From NCBI GenBank assembly GCA_963846565.1, contig CAWJWL010000005.1, positions 1 to 64,000 of the forward strand: a stretch of 64,000 nt of DNA. The letters are read 5' to 3'. The notes beneath the pieces are model-generated. The model did not search any database. It was not told the origin of the DNA and saw only the letters and a program-made list of their open reading frames with translations. This DNA is from WHSW01 sp963846565. Its GTDB lineage: Bacteria > Actinomycetota > Thermoleophilia > Solirubrobacterales > 70-9. The translations under genes were made by a program, and so were the position numbers. Within the stretch, counting starts at the first letter, position 1; the number at the start of each line of letters is the position of its first letter. Shown piece after piece: positions 42,365 to 51,410 of this stretch.

Positions 42365-43161
42365 GCGACGAGCGCGAGCCACGCGACGAGCTCGACCGTC
42401 CTTCCGAGGACGAGGGCCTCGGTGGCCTCGCTCGCCTCGGCGCGACCGCGGCCTGGCGAACGGCGGGTTGGGGCCTGCGGACCTACCTCGACGTCGGTCG
42501 CCGTCTTGCCGAGGTCGTGATCGCGCCGGAGAAGGCCCCCGACCTCGCGAGCGACATGGTCGACGCGATCCCCGACGCCGTCCGCCCGGGTCGCCGCGAT
42601 TCGGCTCCTGCGACCTCCGACGACACGGCCGAGTGGGCGCTCTTGCGAGAGCGGGGCGAGGAGCTCATGCACCGCTCGCGCGACGTCCGCTACGTCGAGG
42701 AGGCGCACCCCGCCTACGAGCGGATGCTCGAGGAGATCGCTCCCGACGAGGGCCGCATCCTGCGCCTGATGCTCGTCAACGGCCCACAGCCGGCGATCGA
42801 CATCCGCACGGGCGGTCCGCTCGCCCTGCTCAGCTCGCGGCTCCTCTCACCGGGGCAGAACATGATCGGCGCCCGCGCCGGCTGCCGCTACGTCGACCGG
42901 GTGCCGCACTATCTCAACAACCTCAACCGGCTCGGCCTGATCTGGTTCTCGCGCGAGACGCTGCACGATCCGATCGTCTACCAGGTACTCGAGGCGCAGC
43001 CGGACGCGCTCGAGGCGGCGAAGTCGGTGCGGATGGCGAAGGTCGTGCGCCGCTCGATTCACCTGACCCCGTTCGGCGAGGACTTCTGCCGGGTGTGCCT
43101 GGCGCTCGGCGGCACGAGCCTCGAGACGCTCCCCGCGCACAGCGACCCGCCCGAGGACTGA
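42361..43161 (+). CDS. Abi-alpha (DUF4393)-like protein
   Basis: A 266-residue soluble protein. The middle block AYERMLEEIAPDEGRILRLMLVNGPQPAI and the C-terminal RSIHLTPFGEDFCRVCL resemble the Abi-alpha/DUF4393 family. That family was named for abortive-infection proteins, but its mechanism is poorly known. The N-terminal 60 residues contain an amphipathic region (ATAAWRTAGWGLRTYLDVGR) that could touch membranes. ATG 42361 overlaps the DUF445 stop. Pairing with a membrane protein suggests a joint function; a defence role is only inferred. Confidence 0.55.
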   Translation: MSDEREPRDELDRPSEDEGLGGLARLGATAAWRTAGWGLRTYLDVGRRLAEVVIAPEKAPDLASDMVDAIPDAVRPGRRDSAPATSDDTAEWALLRERGEELMHRSRDVRYVEEAHPAYERMLEEIAPDEGRILRLMLVNGPQPAIDIRTGGPLALLSSRLLSPGQNMIGARAGCRYVDRVPHYLNNLNRLGLIWFSRETLHDPIVYQVLEAQPDALEAAKSVRMAKVVRRSIHLTPFGEDFCRVCLALGGTSLETLPAHSDPPED

Positions 43162-43233
43162 GGGCCCCTACGAACTCGGGCGCGCAGTCGGCGACGCTGA
43201 TCGTCGTCAGGTGTGCGCTCGCGCCTCAGCGAC

Positions 43234-44850
43234 CTACGGAATCAGGATGCCCGGGTTCATGATCCCCGCCGGGTCCAGGCTCGCCTTCGCCGCCCGCAGC
43301 GCCTCGACCGCGAGCGGGCCGATCTCCCGCGCGTAGTGCTCGCGGTGATCGGCGCCGACGCCGTGGTGGTGGGTGATCGAGGCGCCGGCGGCGAGGATCG
43401 CGTCGCTCGCCGCGCTCTTCGCCGCCCGCCACTGGGCGATCGGGTCGTCGGCCTGGGCGGCGCCCACGGTGAAGTAGAGCGAGGCGCCGGAGCGGTAGAG
43501 GTGGGAGACGTGGCAGAGGATGACCGGCGGCGTCCCCTGATCGGTGAGCGCTTCACGGAGGGCACCGGTCACGCCGCTGTAAAGGGCCGGGATCCGCGAC
43601 CAGAACGTAGTCGTCTCGAGCGTCTCGACCAGGGCGCCGGCGTCGATCATCGCGTCGCGCAGGTAGGGAGCGCGGTAGCGGCCGTGGACCCAGCTCTCGC
43701 CCGGGCCGGTGCCCTCGTCCGTGCCGCCGGCTTCGCGCAGGACCGCCGCAGCGCCCTCGCGGCGGGCGGCGACATCCTCCGCGGTGCCCTCGTAACCCGC
43801 GATGGCGAGGCAGCCGCCCGCGCCGCCGGAGCCGATCTCGCTCGGGCGGGCGAGGTTGAGCGCCGTCTCGGCCTCGTCTGAGAGCCGCAGGACGGTCGGC
43901 ACGGGCCCGTCTTGGATCAGCCGCCGCAGGGCGGCCGTGCCCTCGGCGAAGCTCGGAAAGCGCCACCCCTCATAGACCTTCTCCTCCGGCGAGGGACCGA
44001 CCTCGACGGTGACCGCGGTGAGCACGCCGAGGGCGCCTTCGGAGCCGAGGAAGAGCTGGCGCAGGTCGGGGCCGGCGGCCGACTTCGGCGCGCGCCCCAG
44101 CTCGAGCCCACCCGCGGGAGTCGCGACCCGCAGTCCGACCACGCGCTCGTCGAAGCGCCCGTAGCCGGCCGACGCCTGCCCGCTCGAGCGCGCGGCGGCG
44201 AAACCGCCGACCGTCGCGTACTCGAACGACTGCGGGAAGTGCCCGATCGTGTAGCCCCGCTCCGCGAGCAGCGCCTCCGCCTCGGGGCCCCGGAGGCCGG
44301 GCTCGAGGGTCGCCGTCCGCGATTCCTCGTCGAGCTCGAGGAGAGCGTTCATCCGCCGCAGGTCGAGGGCGATCACGGCCTCGAACCCCTCGCGGCGCGG
44401 CTCGAGCCCGCCGACGACCGTGGTCCCGCCGCCGAAAGGGACCACGGCAATCCGGCGATCCGCGCAGGCGGCGAGGACGGCGAGCGTCTCTGCGTGCGAG
44501 GAAGGGAGGACGACCGCGTCGGGCGCGTCGTCCGCCTCGCCCAGGCGAAGGCGGAGCAGGTCGGGGGTCGATTTGCCCCTCGTCCGCCGCAGGCGCGCCT
44601 CTCTGTCGGTCAGCACGTTCTCCTCGCCCACGGCCGCCGCGAGCGCCACCCGGGCGTCCTCGGAGAGGCGAGACTCCGGTACGCGGACGTCGCCGATCGG
44701 CGGGGGTTCGGTGCCGGGGCGCTCCACGCCGAGGGCCCCGGCGAGAAGCTCGCGGACCTCCGGAGCAAGGGGCGCTGCCTCGGCCGGATCGCCCCAGCCG
44801 GACCACGAGATATCTCCGTAGGGCTCGACCGGGCGGGCGGGATCGCTCAC
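43234..44850 (-). CDS. FAD-linked oxidase, alkyldihydroxyacetonephosphate-synthase-like
   Basis: A 538-residue flavoprotein of the VAO/PCMH fold. The FAD-binding PFGGGTTVVGGLEP, then PQSFEYATVGGFAAARSSGQ and GSEGALGVLTAVTVEV, are the FAD contacts. The C-terminal ITHHHGVGADHREHY is the His-rich active-site motif of alkyl-DHAP synthase, which exchanges the acyl chain of acyl-DHAP for a fatty alcohol to make ether lipid. Long-chain alcohols would be available from AlkB. A lactate/glycolate oxidase role is less likely because of the HHHG motif. Divergent from the electron-transfer reductase gene, 69 bases apart. Confidence 0.82.
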   Translation of the reverse strand: MSDPARPVEPYGDISWSGWGDPAEAAPLAPEVRELLAGALGVERPGTEPPPIGDVRVPESRLSEDARVALAAAVGEENVLTDREARLRRTRGKSTPDLLRLRLGEADDAPDAVVLPSSHAETLAVLAACADRRIAVVPFGGGTTVVGGLEPRREGFEAVIALDLRRMNALLELDEESRTATLEPGLRGPEAEALLAERGYTIGHFPQSFEYATVGGFAAARSSGQASAGYGRFDERVVGLRVATPAGGLELGRAPKSAAGPDLRQLFLGSEGALGVLTAVTVEVGPSPEEKVYEGWRFPSFAEGTAALRRLIQDGPVPTVLRLSDEAETALNLARPSEIGSGGAGGCLAIAGYEGTAEDVAARREGAAAVLREAGGTDEGTGPGESWVHGRYRAPYLRDAMIDAGALVETLETTTFWSRIPALYSGVTGALREALTDQGTPPVILCHVSHLYRSGASLYFTVGAAQADDPIAQWRAAKSAASDAILAAGASITHHHGVGADHREHYAREIGPLAVEALRAAKASLDPAGIMNPGILIP

Positions 44851-44919
44851 ACGCGGATCGTATGCGCCTCACGGGTCCGCGGTTGACCGCGACGTCCTCT
44901 ACCACTAGCTTCGACGTAC

Positions 44920-46023
44920 TTGGTCGAGCGCGCCGCCACTCCGCGAGTCCCCGAATGGCGCCGGCGCGCGATGCGTTTGGCGCGGTCGATGACGTTTCCG
45001 CTCGTGCCGGATGACTACCTCGGGCTCCTCAACCCGGAGTGGTCGGCGTCGCGAGCTGACCGGGCGGATCGAGCGGATCCAGCCGGAGACCGCGGACACG
45101 TCGACCGTCGTCATCCGCCCGAGCTTTCCGTGGCCCGGGCACCGGCCCGGCCAGTACCTGCGGATCGGCGTCGAGCTCGACGGCATCCGCCACTGGCGGG
45201 CCTACTCGCTGACCTCGGATCCCGACCATCCCGACGGCCTCGTCTCGATCACCGTCAAGCACGTGCCCGAGGGCCGGATGTCCCCGTACTTCACCCGCAA
45301 GGTCGAGCCGGGGACGATGGTCTACCTCGGCGACGTCGAGGGCGAGTTCAAGATGCCCGACCCGCTGCCGCGAGCGAACGCTCCTGATCAGCGCCGGCAG
45401 CGGGATCACGCCGATCTGGTGCATGTTGCGCGAGCTCGAACGCCGGGACGCGCTCGACGACGTCCTCCACGTCCACTGCGCGCGCGAGCCCGATCAGGTG
45501 ATCTTCGGCGAGGACCTGCGGCGGATGGACCGCGAATACGACGGCTACACGCTGCACGAGCACCTCACCGGCCAGGTGCCGCGGCTCGATGGCGAAGGAC
45601 TCGGCGAGATCTGCACCGACTGGCGCGACCGCGAGACCTTCCTCTCCGGGCCGCGCGGGCTGATGGACGTGCTCGAGGACCCACTGGAAGGGCGAGGGCG
45701 ACTACGACCGCCTCAACATGGAGCGCTTCCAGCCGATCATCGGCACCGGCGACGCCGAGGTCGGCTCCGGCGGCACCGTCAGCTTCCGGGTCACCGACGT
45801 CGAGGCGACCTGCGACGTCGGCGTGTCGATCCTCGTCGGCGGCGAGGAGGCGGGGGCGTTGCTCCCGTTCGGCTGCCGGCTCGGGATCTGCCACACCTGC
45901 AAGGGGAAGCTGCGATCCGGACAGGTCCGCGACCTGCGAACCGGCGAGCTTCATGGCGAGGCCGGGCAGACGATCCGAACCTGTGTGAACGCCCCCGAGG
46001 GGCACATCGAGATCGAGCTTTAG
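44920..46023 (+). pseudogene. ferredoxin-type NAD(P)H reductase for acyl desaturase, three +1 frameshifts
   Basis: Four successive frames together encode one protein of about 366 residues. The start is YLGLLNPEWSA; then ELTGRIERIQPETADTSTV with WRAYSLTS (FAD-binding RxYS), then ERTLLISAGSGITPIWCMLR (NAD(P) site), and finally FGCRLGICHTCKGKL with a later Cys (2Fe-2S ferredoxin domain). Breaks lie at 45052, 45371 and 45681; removing one base at each restores the frame and no other stop appears. The layout matches the oxidoreductase partner of mycobacterial stearoyl-CoA desaturase DesA3. Its stop overlaps the AGGAGA of the desaturase. TTG 44920 or ATG 44971 is the start. Confidence 0.75.
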
Positions 46024-46031
46024 GAGAGCGA

Positions 46032-47235
46032 ATGCCATCCGTCAATGGTGCGTACACGAGTGCCGACCCCAACCACCCGCTTCACCGGCTGACGCCGGAG
46101 CAGATCGAGGAGATCGGCAACGCCTTCCAGGCGATCGGCGACGAGGTCCGGGCCGACCTCGGCGAGCGCGACGCCGACTACATCCGCAGCATCGTCCAGT
46201 TCCACCGCCGCCTCGCGGCGCTCTCGCGGATCGTGCTGATGGCGTCGCGCTACCCGCCGGCCTGGGCGCTCGGGACCGCCGGCCTCGGCACGGCGAAGAT
46301 CCTCGAGAACATGGAGATCGGCCACAACATCCTCCACGGCCAGTGGGACTGGATGAACGACCCGAACATCCACTCCTCGACCTGGGACTGGGACACGGCG
46401 TCGACCTCGGCCGCCTGGAAGCACTCCCACAACTACCTCCACCACACCTACACGAACGTCGTCGGCCTCGACAAGGACGTCGGCTACGAGATCATGCGGG
46501 TCGACCCGAAGCAGAAGTGGGAGCCGCGCTTCCTCGCCCAGCCGGTCGATCAACGTCCTGCTGATGCTGTTCTTCGAGTGGGGCGTCGCCGTCCACGACA
46601 TGGACATCGAGGCGATCAAGGCGGGGACGAAGGACAAGAAGCAGCTCGCGCCGCGAGCTCAAGGAGTTCGCGGCGAAGGGCGGCCGCCAGATCATCAAGG
46701 ACTACGTCGATCTTCCCGGCGCTCAGCGGCCGCAAGGGGTTCAAGCGGACGCTCTACGCGAACCTGACCGCGAACTTCATCCGCAACATCTGGTCGAACG
46801 CGATCATCTTCTGCGGCCACTTCCCCGATCAGGCCTACACGTTCACCGAGGAGGAGGCCGCCGACGAGAGCCGCGGCGCCTGGTACGTCCGCCAGCTGCT
46901 CGGCGCCGCCAACATCGAGGGCAGCGACACGTTCCACCTGATGAGCGGCAACCTCAGCTACCAGGTCGAGCACCACCTCTACCCGGACATGCCGAGCTCG
47001 CGCTACAAGCAGATCGCGCCGAAGGTGAAGGAGATCTGCGAGCGCTACGAGCTGCCGTACAACACCGGCCCGTTCTTCCAGCAGTGGCTGATGGTCCAGC
47101 GGACGATCCTGCGGCTCGCGTTCCCGGGCGGCGAGACGCGGCCGAAGGCGCCCCCGTACGTCGCGCCCGCCCGAGGTCGACGACCCGGGGCCGGTCGTCG
47201 CGAGCGCGCGCGGGCCGATCCCTGCGTTCCCCTAG
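46032..47235 (+). pseudogene. acyl-CoA desaturase (DesA3-like), four +1 frameshifts
   Basis: About 400 residues when four single extra bases (46548, 46654, 46709, 47172) are skipped. Histidine boxes are intact: GHNILHGQWDWMND, HSHNYLHHTYTN and YQVEHHLYPDMPS, typical of membrane stearoyl-CoA/linoleoyl-CoA desaturases. The stretch between breaks one and three (INVLLMLFFEWGVAVHDMD, then ELKEFAAKGGRQIIKDYV) is coherent family sequence. Breaks two and four lie before GAG; breaks one and three read GTC-G-ATC. The ATG follows AGGAGAGCGA at the reductase stop. It would insert a double bond into acyl chains with electrons from the upstream reductase. Confidence 0.75.
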
Positions 47236-47364
47236 GACGCGGCCTCGCAGTCAGGCAAGGTGCCGGCGCAGGAACTCGAGCTGGTCGGCGATGGGGGCCT
47301 CGTGCACCCGGCCGTCACCGTCCCGCCCCCGCCCGAGGGTCCGGCCCGGGATGGTCGCGAGCGG

Positions 47365-47859
47365 GTGCTGGCTGCCTCCCCCCGGTGGCTTCTGGGACTC
47401 GCGGTCAGGTCCGTCGCCCGTCTCCCGCCAAGATCACGGCTGCGGCGGCGCCTGCTCCAAACGGGCATGTCCCGCGCGTGGGGCGCAGCCAACCGCGACG
47501 ACTGGTGGTTCACCCTGATCATGTACGAGCGCGACTCCGAGATCGTGGTGGCCCCCGAGTTCCGGACACTCGGGCTCGCCGATCGCTATCGCGGCCCCGG
47601 CGCATCGAAGGAGCTGGCCGATGCGTGGCGCAAAGAGCTCTTGGACATGCGCTGGGACCCCGAGCTCCTGATCGACCTCGGCAATCGCTGGGTTCTGCGC
47701 GCCCGGATGTCCGGGAGCGGGCGCAGCAGCGGCGCGCGGGCCGATCGCACCTGGGGATCCGTCTATCACCTGTCGTCGAGCGGCCGTATCGCGCGTCAAT
47801 ACATCTACTGGACGTGGGAGGAGGCGCTCGCCGCGGCAGGGCTCGACCAGGGCGGTTGA
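47365..47859 (+). CDS. NTF2/SnoaL-like protein with basic N-terminal helix
   Basis: About 164 residues. A basic helical lead (WLLGLAVRSVARLPPRSRLR) precedes the NTF2 core SRAWGAANRDDWWFTLIMYE. The core continues with LADRYRGPGASKELADAWRK and ends in YHLSSSGRIARQYIYWTWEE...AAAGL. This is the same overall fold as the SnoaL-like proteins elsewhere in the window, in a longer subgroup. GTG 47365 is chosen at the start of the helical lead; GTG 47260 and ATG 47467 are in frame. It ends 2 bases before the 3' end of tRNA-Ser(GCT). Function unknown. Confidence 0.6.
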   Translation: MLAASPRWLLGLAVRSVARLPPRSRLRRRLLQTGMSRAWGAANRDDWWFTLIMYERDSEIVVAPEFRTLGLADRYRGPGASKELADAWRKELLDMRWDPELLIDLGNRWVLRARMSGSGRSSGARADRTWGSVYHLSSSGRIARQYIYWTWEEALAAAGLDQGG

Positions 47860-47861
47860 AG

Positions 47862-47950
47862 CGGAGAGGGAGGGATTCGAACCCTCGAGAGAGCTTGCGC
47901 CCCCTACTCGCTTAGCAGGCGAGTGCCTTCAGCCACTCGGCCACCTCTCC
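47862..47950 (-). tRNA. tRNA-Ser (anticodon GCT)
   Basis: An 89-nt class II tRNA. Acceptor arms GGAGAGG and CCTCTCC pair fully, with discriminator G. The anticodon stem CTCGC/GCGAG encloses CTGCTAA, giving GCT, which reads AGC and AGU. A long variable arm and GTTCGAATC T loop are present. No encoded CCA. Confidence 0.95.
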
Positions 47951-47998
47951 GGGAGCGGTGATCGATTCTAAGGCTGCTGTCGCTAGGCTCGCCGCGCC

Positions 47999-49222
47999 GT
48001 GGACCGGGACGCGCTCAAGGGCCGCTACGACTCACTCTTCGCCTCGACGGCGCCGCCGTTCGCGTTCGTCGACCTCGAGGCGATGCGCCGCAATGCCCGA
48101 GCGATGCTGTCGCAGGCCGGCGGGCTGCCGATCCGCGTTGCTTCCAAATCGGTGCGTTCGATCCCCGTCCTGCGCCGGATCTTCGAGCTCGATCCGGGTT
48201 TTCAGGGCGTGCTCGCGTTCACGGCTCCGGAGGCGATCTACCTCGCCTCGCAGGGCTTCGACGACGTCGTCGTCGCCTACCCGACGGTCGACCGGGGCGC
48301 GATCGCCGAGATCGCCAGGCTGACGGCCGCCGACCCCAAGCGCGCGCCGGTGCTGATGGTCGACGATCGGCCGCACCTCGACCTGATCGAAGGAGCGATC
48401 GGCGGGGGGCCCGCCCGCGTGCGTGTCTGCCTCGACATCGACGTCGGCTGGTGGCCGCTCGGCGGCCGGATGGCGCGGATCGGGCCGAAGCGCTCGCCCA
48501 TCCACGATCCGGACCGCGCCCGCCGGATGGCCGAGGAGATCGAGTCGCGCCCGGGGACGAGGCTCGCGGGGCTGATGGCCTACGAAGGGCAGATCGCGGG
48601 GGTCGGGGACGACGCGGCCGGCCATCCATTGCGAAACGCCTCGATCCGCTTCATGCAGTCTGCCTCCGAGCGCGACATCCGCGGCCGCCTGCCGGAGATC
48701 GTCGCCGGGGTGCGCGAGCAGCTCGCCGCGACAGGCGGCGAGCTCGAGTTCGTGAACGGCGGCGGCACCGGGAGCCTCGCCCGTACGGCCGCCGCCGGCG
48801 CCGTCACCGAGCTCACCGCCGGCTCCGGCTTCTACGCCCCGGCGCTCTTCGACTCCTACCGCTCACTCGACCTCGAGCCCGCCGCCTTCTTCTGCCTTCC
48901 GGTCGTACGCCGGCCGGTCGGCGGCGTGGCCACCCTGCTCGGCGGCGGCTATCTCGCCTCGGGCACGGCAACCGAGGACAGGCTGCCCGACCCCTATCTC
49001 CCCGGCGGCCTTCGGCTCGATCGAAACGAGGGCGCCGGCGAGGTCCAGACCCCGCTGCTCGGAGCGGCCGCCTACGGCCTGCGGGTCGGCGACCGCGTCT
49101 ACCTGCGCCACGCGAAGGCGGGCGAGCTCTGCGAGCGTTTCGACTCGCTGTATCTGATCGACGGCGAGGAGATCGTCGACCATGTCCCCACCTACCGCGG
49201 CGAAGGGAAGGCCTTTCTCTGA
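47999..49222 (+). CDS. alanine-racemase-fold PLP enzyme (D-amino acid aldolase/deaminase type)
   Basis: A 407-residue type III PLP enzyme. FAFVDLEAMRRNARAM opens the barrel, and RVASKSVRSIPVLRR has the PLP-binding Lys. Conserved blocks VVVAYPTV, RVCLDIDVGWWPLG and ELEFVNGGGTGSL (phosphate binding) follow. The C-terminal domain ends with the metal-type His/Cys region seen in D-threonine aldolase relatives (VYLRHAKAGELCERFDSLYL). It probably cleaves or deaminates a hydroxy amino acid. Start GTG 47999. The stop overlaps the next start in TGATG. Confidence 0.8.
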   Translation: MDRDALKGRYDSLFASTAPPFAFVDLEAMRRNARAMLSQAGGLPIRVASKSVRSIPVLRRIFELDPGFQGVLAFTAPEAIYLASQGFDDVVVAYPTVDRGAIAEIARLTAADPKRAPVLMVDDRPHLDLIEGAIGGGPARVRVCLDIDVGWWPLGGRMARIGPKRSPIHDPDRARRMAEEIESRPGTRLAGLMAYEGQIAGVGDDAAGHPLRNASIRFMQSASERDIRGRLPEIVAGVREQLAATGGELEFVNGGGTGSLARTAAAGAVTELTAGSGFYAPALFDSYRSLDLEPAAFFCLPVVRRPVGGVATLLGGGYLASGTATEDRLPDPYLPGGLRLDRNEGAGEVQTPLLGAAAYGLRVGDRVYLRHAKAGELCERFDSLYLIDGEEIVDHVPTYRGEGKAFL

Positions 49223-49674
49223 TGGCTTCAATCCAGCTTCAGCGGAGCCTCGCGGCTCCGATCGACCACGTCTTCGAACTGCTCTCAGACCACGCCGACT
49301 ACCGCAGCTTCGACGGGATCACCGGCTCCGAGCTCATCCGCGAGGGCGACACGGAGCGCAACGGGCTCGGCGCCGTGCGGCGCATTGCCGCCGGCCCGAT
49401 CCAGTTCGACGAGGAGATCACCGAGTTCGAGCGCCCGACGCGGATGGGCTACCTGATCAAGGAGGTGAACCTGCCGCTCCGCCATCACGGCGGCCTGATC
49501 ACACTCCGGTCGACGGCAGCGGGGACCGACGTTGTCTGGACCTCGACCTTCGACGCGACGGTCCCGCTGATCTCGCGCCCGCTGGGCGCCGCGATGGCCG
49601 CGATCCTGAAGCGCAGCTTCTCGGCGATGTTGAGCCAGGTCGAGCAGCGCGACCCCGCCACGGTCGCGGTCTAG
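49222..49674 (+). CDS. SRPBCC family protein
   Basis: A 150-residue START-like protein. ASIQLQRSLAAPIDHVFELLSDHADYRSF is the first strand and helices, FERPTRMGYLIKEVNLPLRH the middle, and a long C-terminal helix ending LKRSFSAMLSQVEQ closes the pocket. The start overlaps the stop of the upstream PLP enzyme gene, so the pair is co-translated; whether the pocket holds a related metabolite is unknown. Convergent with the MCE gene, 3 bases apart. Confidence 0.78.
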   Translation: MASIQLQRSLAAPIDHVFELLSDHADYRSFDGITGSELIREGDTERNGLGAVRRIAAGPIQFDEEITEFERPTRMGYLIKEVNLPLRHHGGLITLRSTAAGTDVVWTSTFDATVPLISRPLGAAMAAILKRSFSAMLSQVEQRDPATVAV

Positions 49675-49677
49675 GCA

Positions 49678-51291
49678 TCAGGGCCCGGGGAGCCCGTCCT
49701 CCGGGTCGCAGTCACCGGGGACGCCGTCGGTGAGCGCGCCGCCGTCGGTGAACGGAACCGAGTCGTCGCCGAGGTCCTGGAGCGGGCGCTCGTTGGCGCC
49801 GGGGCAGCGCCGGTCCTCGTCGCGGTGGAGCAGCCCGAGCTGCTCCAGGGGCCCGTCCGGAGCCCCGAGGATGTCGGGGAGCCCGCCGGGGAGTGAGATC
49901 GTGAACGTGTTGAAGACCGGCATCAGGCGCCCGATCCCACCGAGCGCGTCCTTGGTCCCCGAGAACTCGCTGAACCCGTTGAACCAGCCGACCAGCTCCG
50001 GGGTGTAGGCGCGGAAGAACTCGAGCGTCGAGAGGCTGTTGTCGAGCGAGCAGACGGTCTCGCCGAAGGCGCCCTGGGTGTAGTCGTCGTCGGCGGCGAC
50101 CTCGAGGTCCTCGGGGTTCCTGGGCCCGGGGCCGCACTCGGGGGAGCCGGAGCCGAGGGCTGCGTCGGCGAGCGGCGGCTGCACCTTCATCAGCTCGACC
50201 AGGTCGTTGGCCTTGCCGGGGTGGGCGAGGATCACGTCGAGGTCCTTGATCGTCGGCACCGCATCGGCGGCGGCGACCCGGAGCTCTGCGAGGAAGGGCC
50301 GCAGGCGCTCGGCGACCGGCTTTGAGGCGGAGACGAGGGGATCGAGGTCATCGAGGGCGGCACGCAGGTTGACGAAGGTGGTGTTGGCCTCGCGCATGAA
50401 GTCGGGAAAGAGGGAGATCGCGCGGGCGAGCTCGGTCTTTCGGTCGCCGATCGCGTTCATCATCGAGTTCAGGTTGCCGATCAGCTGGGTGACGTCGGGG
50501 GAGCGGGCGGCGAGGGCTCCGGAGAGCCGCGAGGTGTCGACGATCAGGTTCTCGAGCGCGACCTGGTCGGAGGAGAGCTCGGCGAAGACCCTGCGTGAGG
50601 TGGAGAGGAAGGGGTTGAGGTAGCGAAGGCCGCGGTTTGCCTGCTTGCCGACCCCCTCATAGGAGATCTCGAGGCCCTGGATCACGTGCTTGAAGTCCTT
50701 CACCGTCTCCGGGTCGAGGGTGTTGAAGATCTGGTCGAGGTCGACTTCGGAGATCGTCTCGGACTGGCTCATGACGCCGCCGTCGGGGATCTCCTCCCCG
50801 GCCGCGGAGTCGACCGGGAGGGTGAGCTGGACCTGGCGCCCGGCGACCTGGGAGAGCGAGGGCGAGCGCACGGTGGCGACGGTGCCGCGGTGAAGCGGGG
50901 CGTAGTCCTCGGAGATCGAGAGGGTGACGATCGCCTGGTTGTCGTCGCCGAGCTCGATCCGGTCGACGACGCCGGCGCGCGCTCCGCCCACCAGGACCTC
51001 GTTACCGGCCACGAGCTGGCTCGCGTTGGCGAACTCGGCGTCGACCGAGTACGGGCGCTCGGTCTTCACGAGCGAGTAGATCAGGACGGCGGCGGCGATC
51101 AGGATGCCGATCGCGAGCACCCGCTTCCCCATCGACGGCGGCTCGTCCTCCTCGTCGTCCTCGAACGTCGGCGGCGCGGAGGGAGCCGACTTCAGGATCA
51201 GCTCGCGGATGCTGCCGGGCTTGGGGTCGCCGAGACCCTTGCGCGCCTCGTCCTCATTGCGGCGATCGTCGTCGCCGCCCTCGCTAACCAC
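49678..51291 (-). CDS. MCE/MlaD family protein
   Basis: A 537-residue protein. An acidic cytoplasmic lead of about 50 residues is followed by one membrane helix (VLAIGILIAAAVLIYSLV). The MCE domain comes next (YSVDAEFANASQLVAGNEVLVGG, then AGVVDRIELGDD). A long helical region and a C-terminal extracytoplasmic tail with cysteines (CGPGPRN, TVCSLDN, RRCPGANE, GDCDPE) follow. MCE proteins carry lipids between membranes or across the envelope, normally with an ABC transporter and several MCE paralogues. None is adjacent, so this is an orphan member. GTG start. Confidence 0.83.
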   Translation of the reverse strand: MVSEGGDDDRRNEDEARKGLGDPKPGSIRELILKSAPSAPPTFEDDEEDEPPSMGKRVLAIGILIAAAVLIYSLVKTERPYSVDAEFANASQLVAGNEVLVGGARAGVVDRIELGDDNQAIVTLSISEDYAPLHRGTVATVRSPSLSQVAGRQVQLTLPVDSAAGEEIPDGGVMSQSETISEVDLDQIFNTLDPETVKDFKHVIQGLEISYEGVGKQANRGLRYLNPFLSTSRRVFAELSSDQVALENLIVDTSRLSGALAARSPDVTQLIGNLNSMMNAIGDRKTELARAISLFPDFMREANTTFVNLRAALDDLDPLVSASKPVAERLRPFLAELRVAAADAVPTIKDLDVILAHPGKANDLVELMKVQPPLADAALGSGSPECGPGPRNPEDLEVAADDDYTQGAFGETVCSLDNSLSTLEFFRAYTPELVGWFNGFSEFSGTKDALGGIGRLMPVFNTFTISLPGGLPDILGAPDGPLEQLGLLHRDEDRRCPGANERPLQDLGDDSVPFTDGGALTDGVPGDCDPEDGLPGP

Positions 51292-51410
51292 CGACGCTCA
51301 ATCGAATACCCGGGGTGATCGACACCTGCTGGCCCCACGCCAGCGTACCCGCCAGCGTCGCTGCCGCGACCTCGTTCGACTGTGATCCCAGTCACACTTA
51401 GCCGCGCCCC

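Noticed and set aside
44883..44911. TTGACC-N17-TAGCTT as promoter of the reductase gene
   Set aside because: The -10 matches the consensus at only three positions. It would imply a nearly leaderless TTG start, which I could not support.
47236..47340. Minus-strand peptide ending DGRVHEAPIADQLEFLRRHLA, possibly the end of a lost hydrolase or other enzyme
   Set aside because: The fragment looks protein-like but no upstream part could be found and it overlaps the region before the NTF2-like gene. Too short to name.
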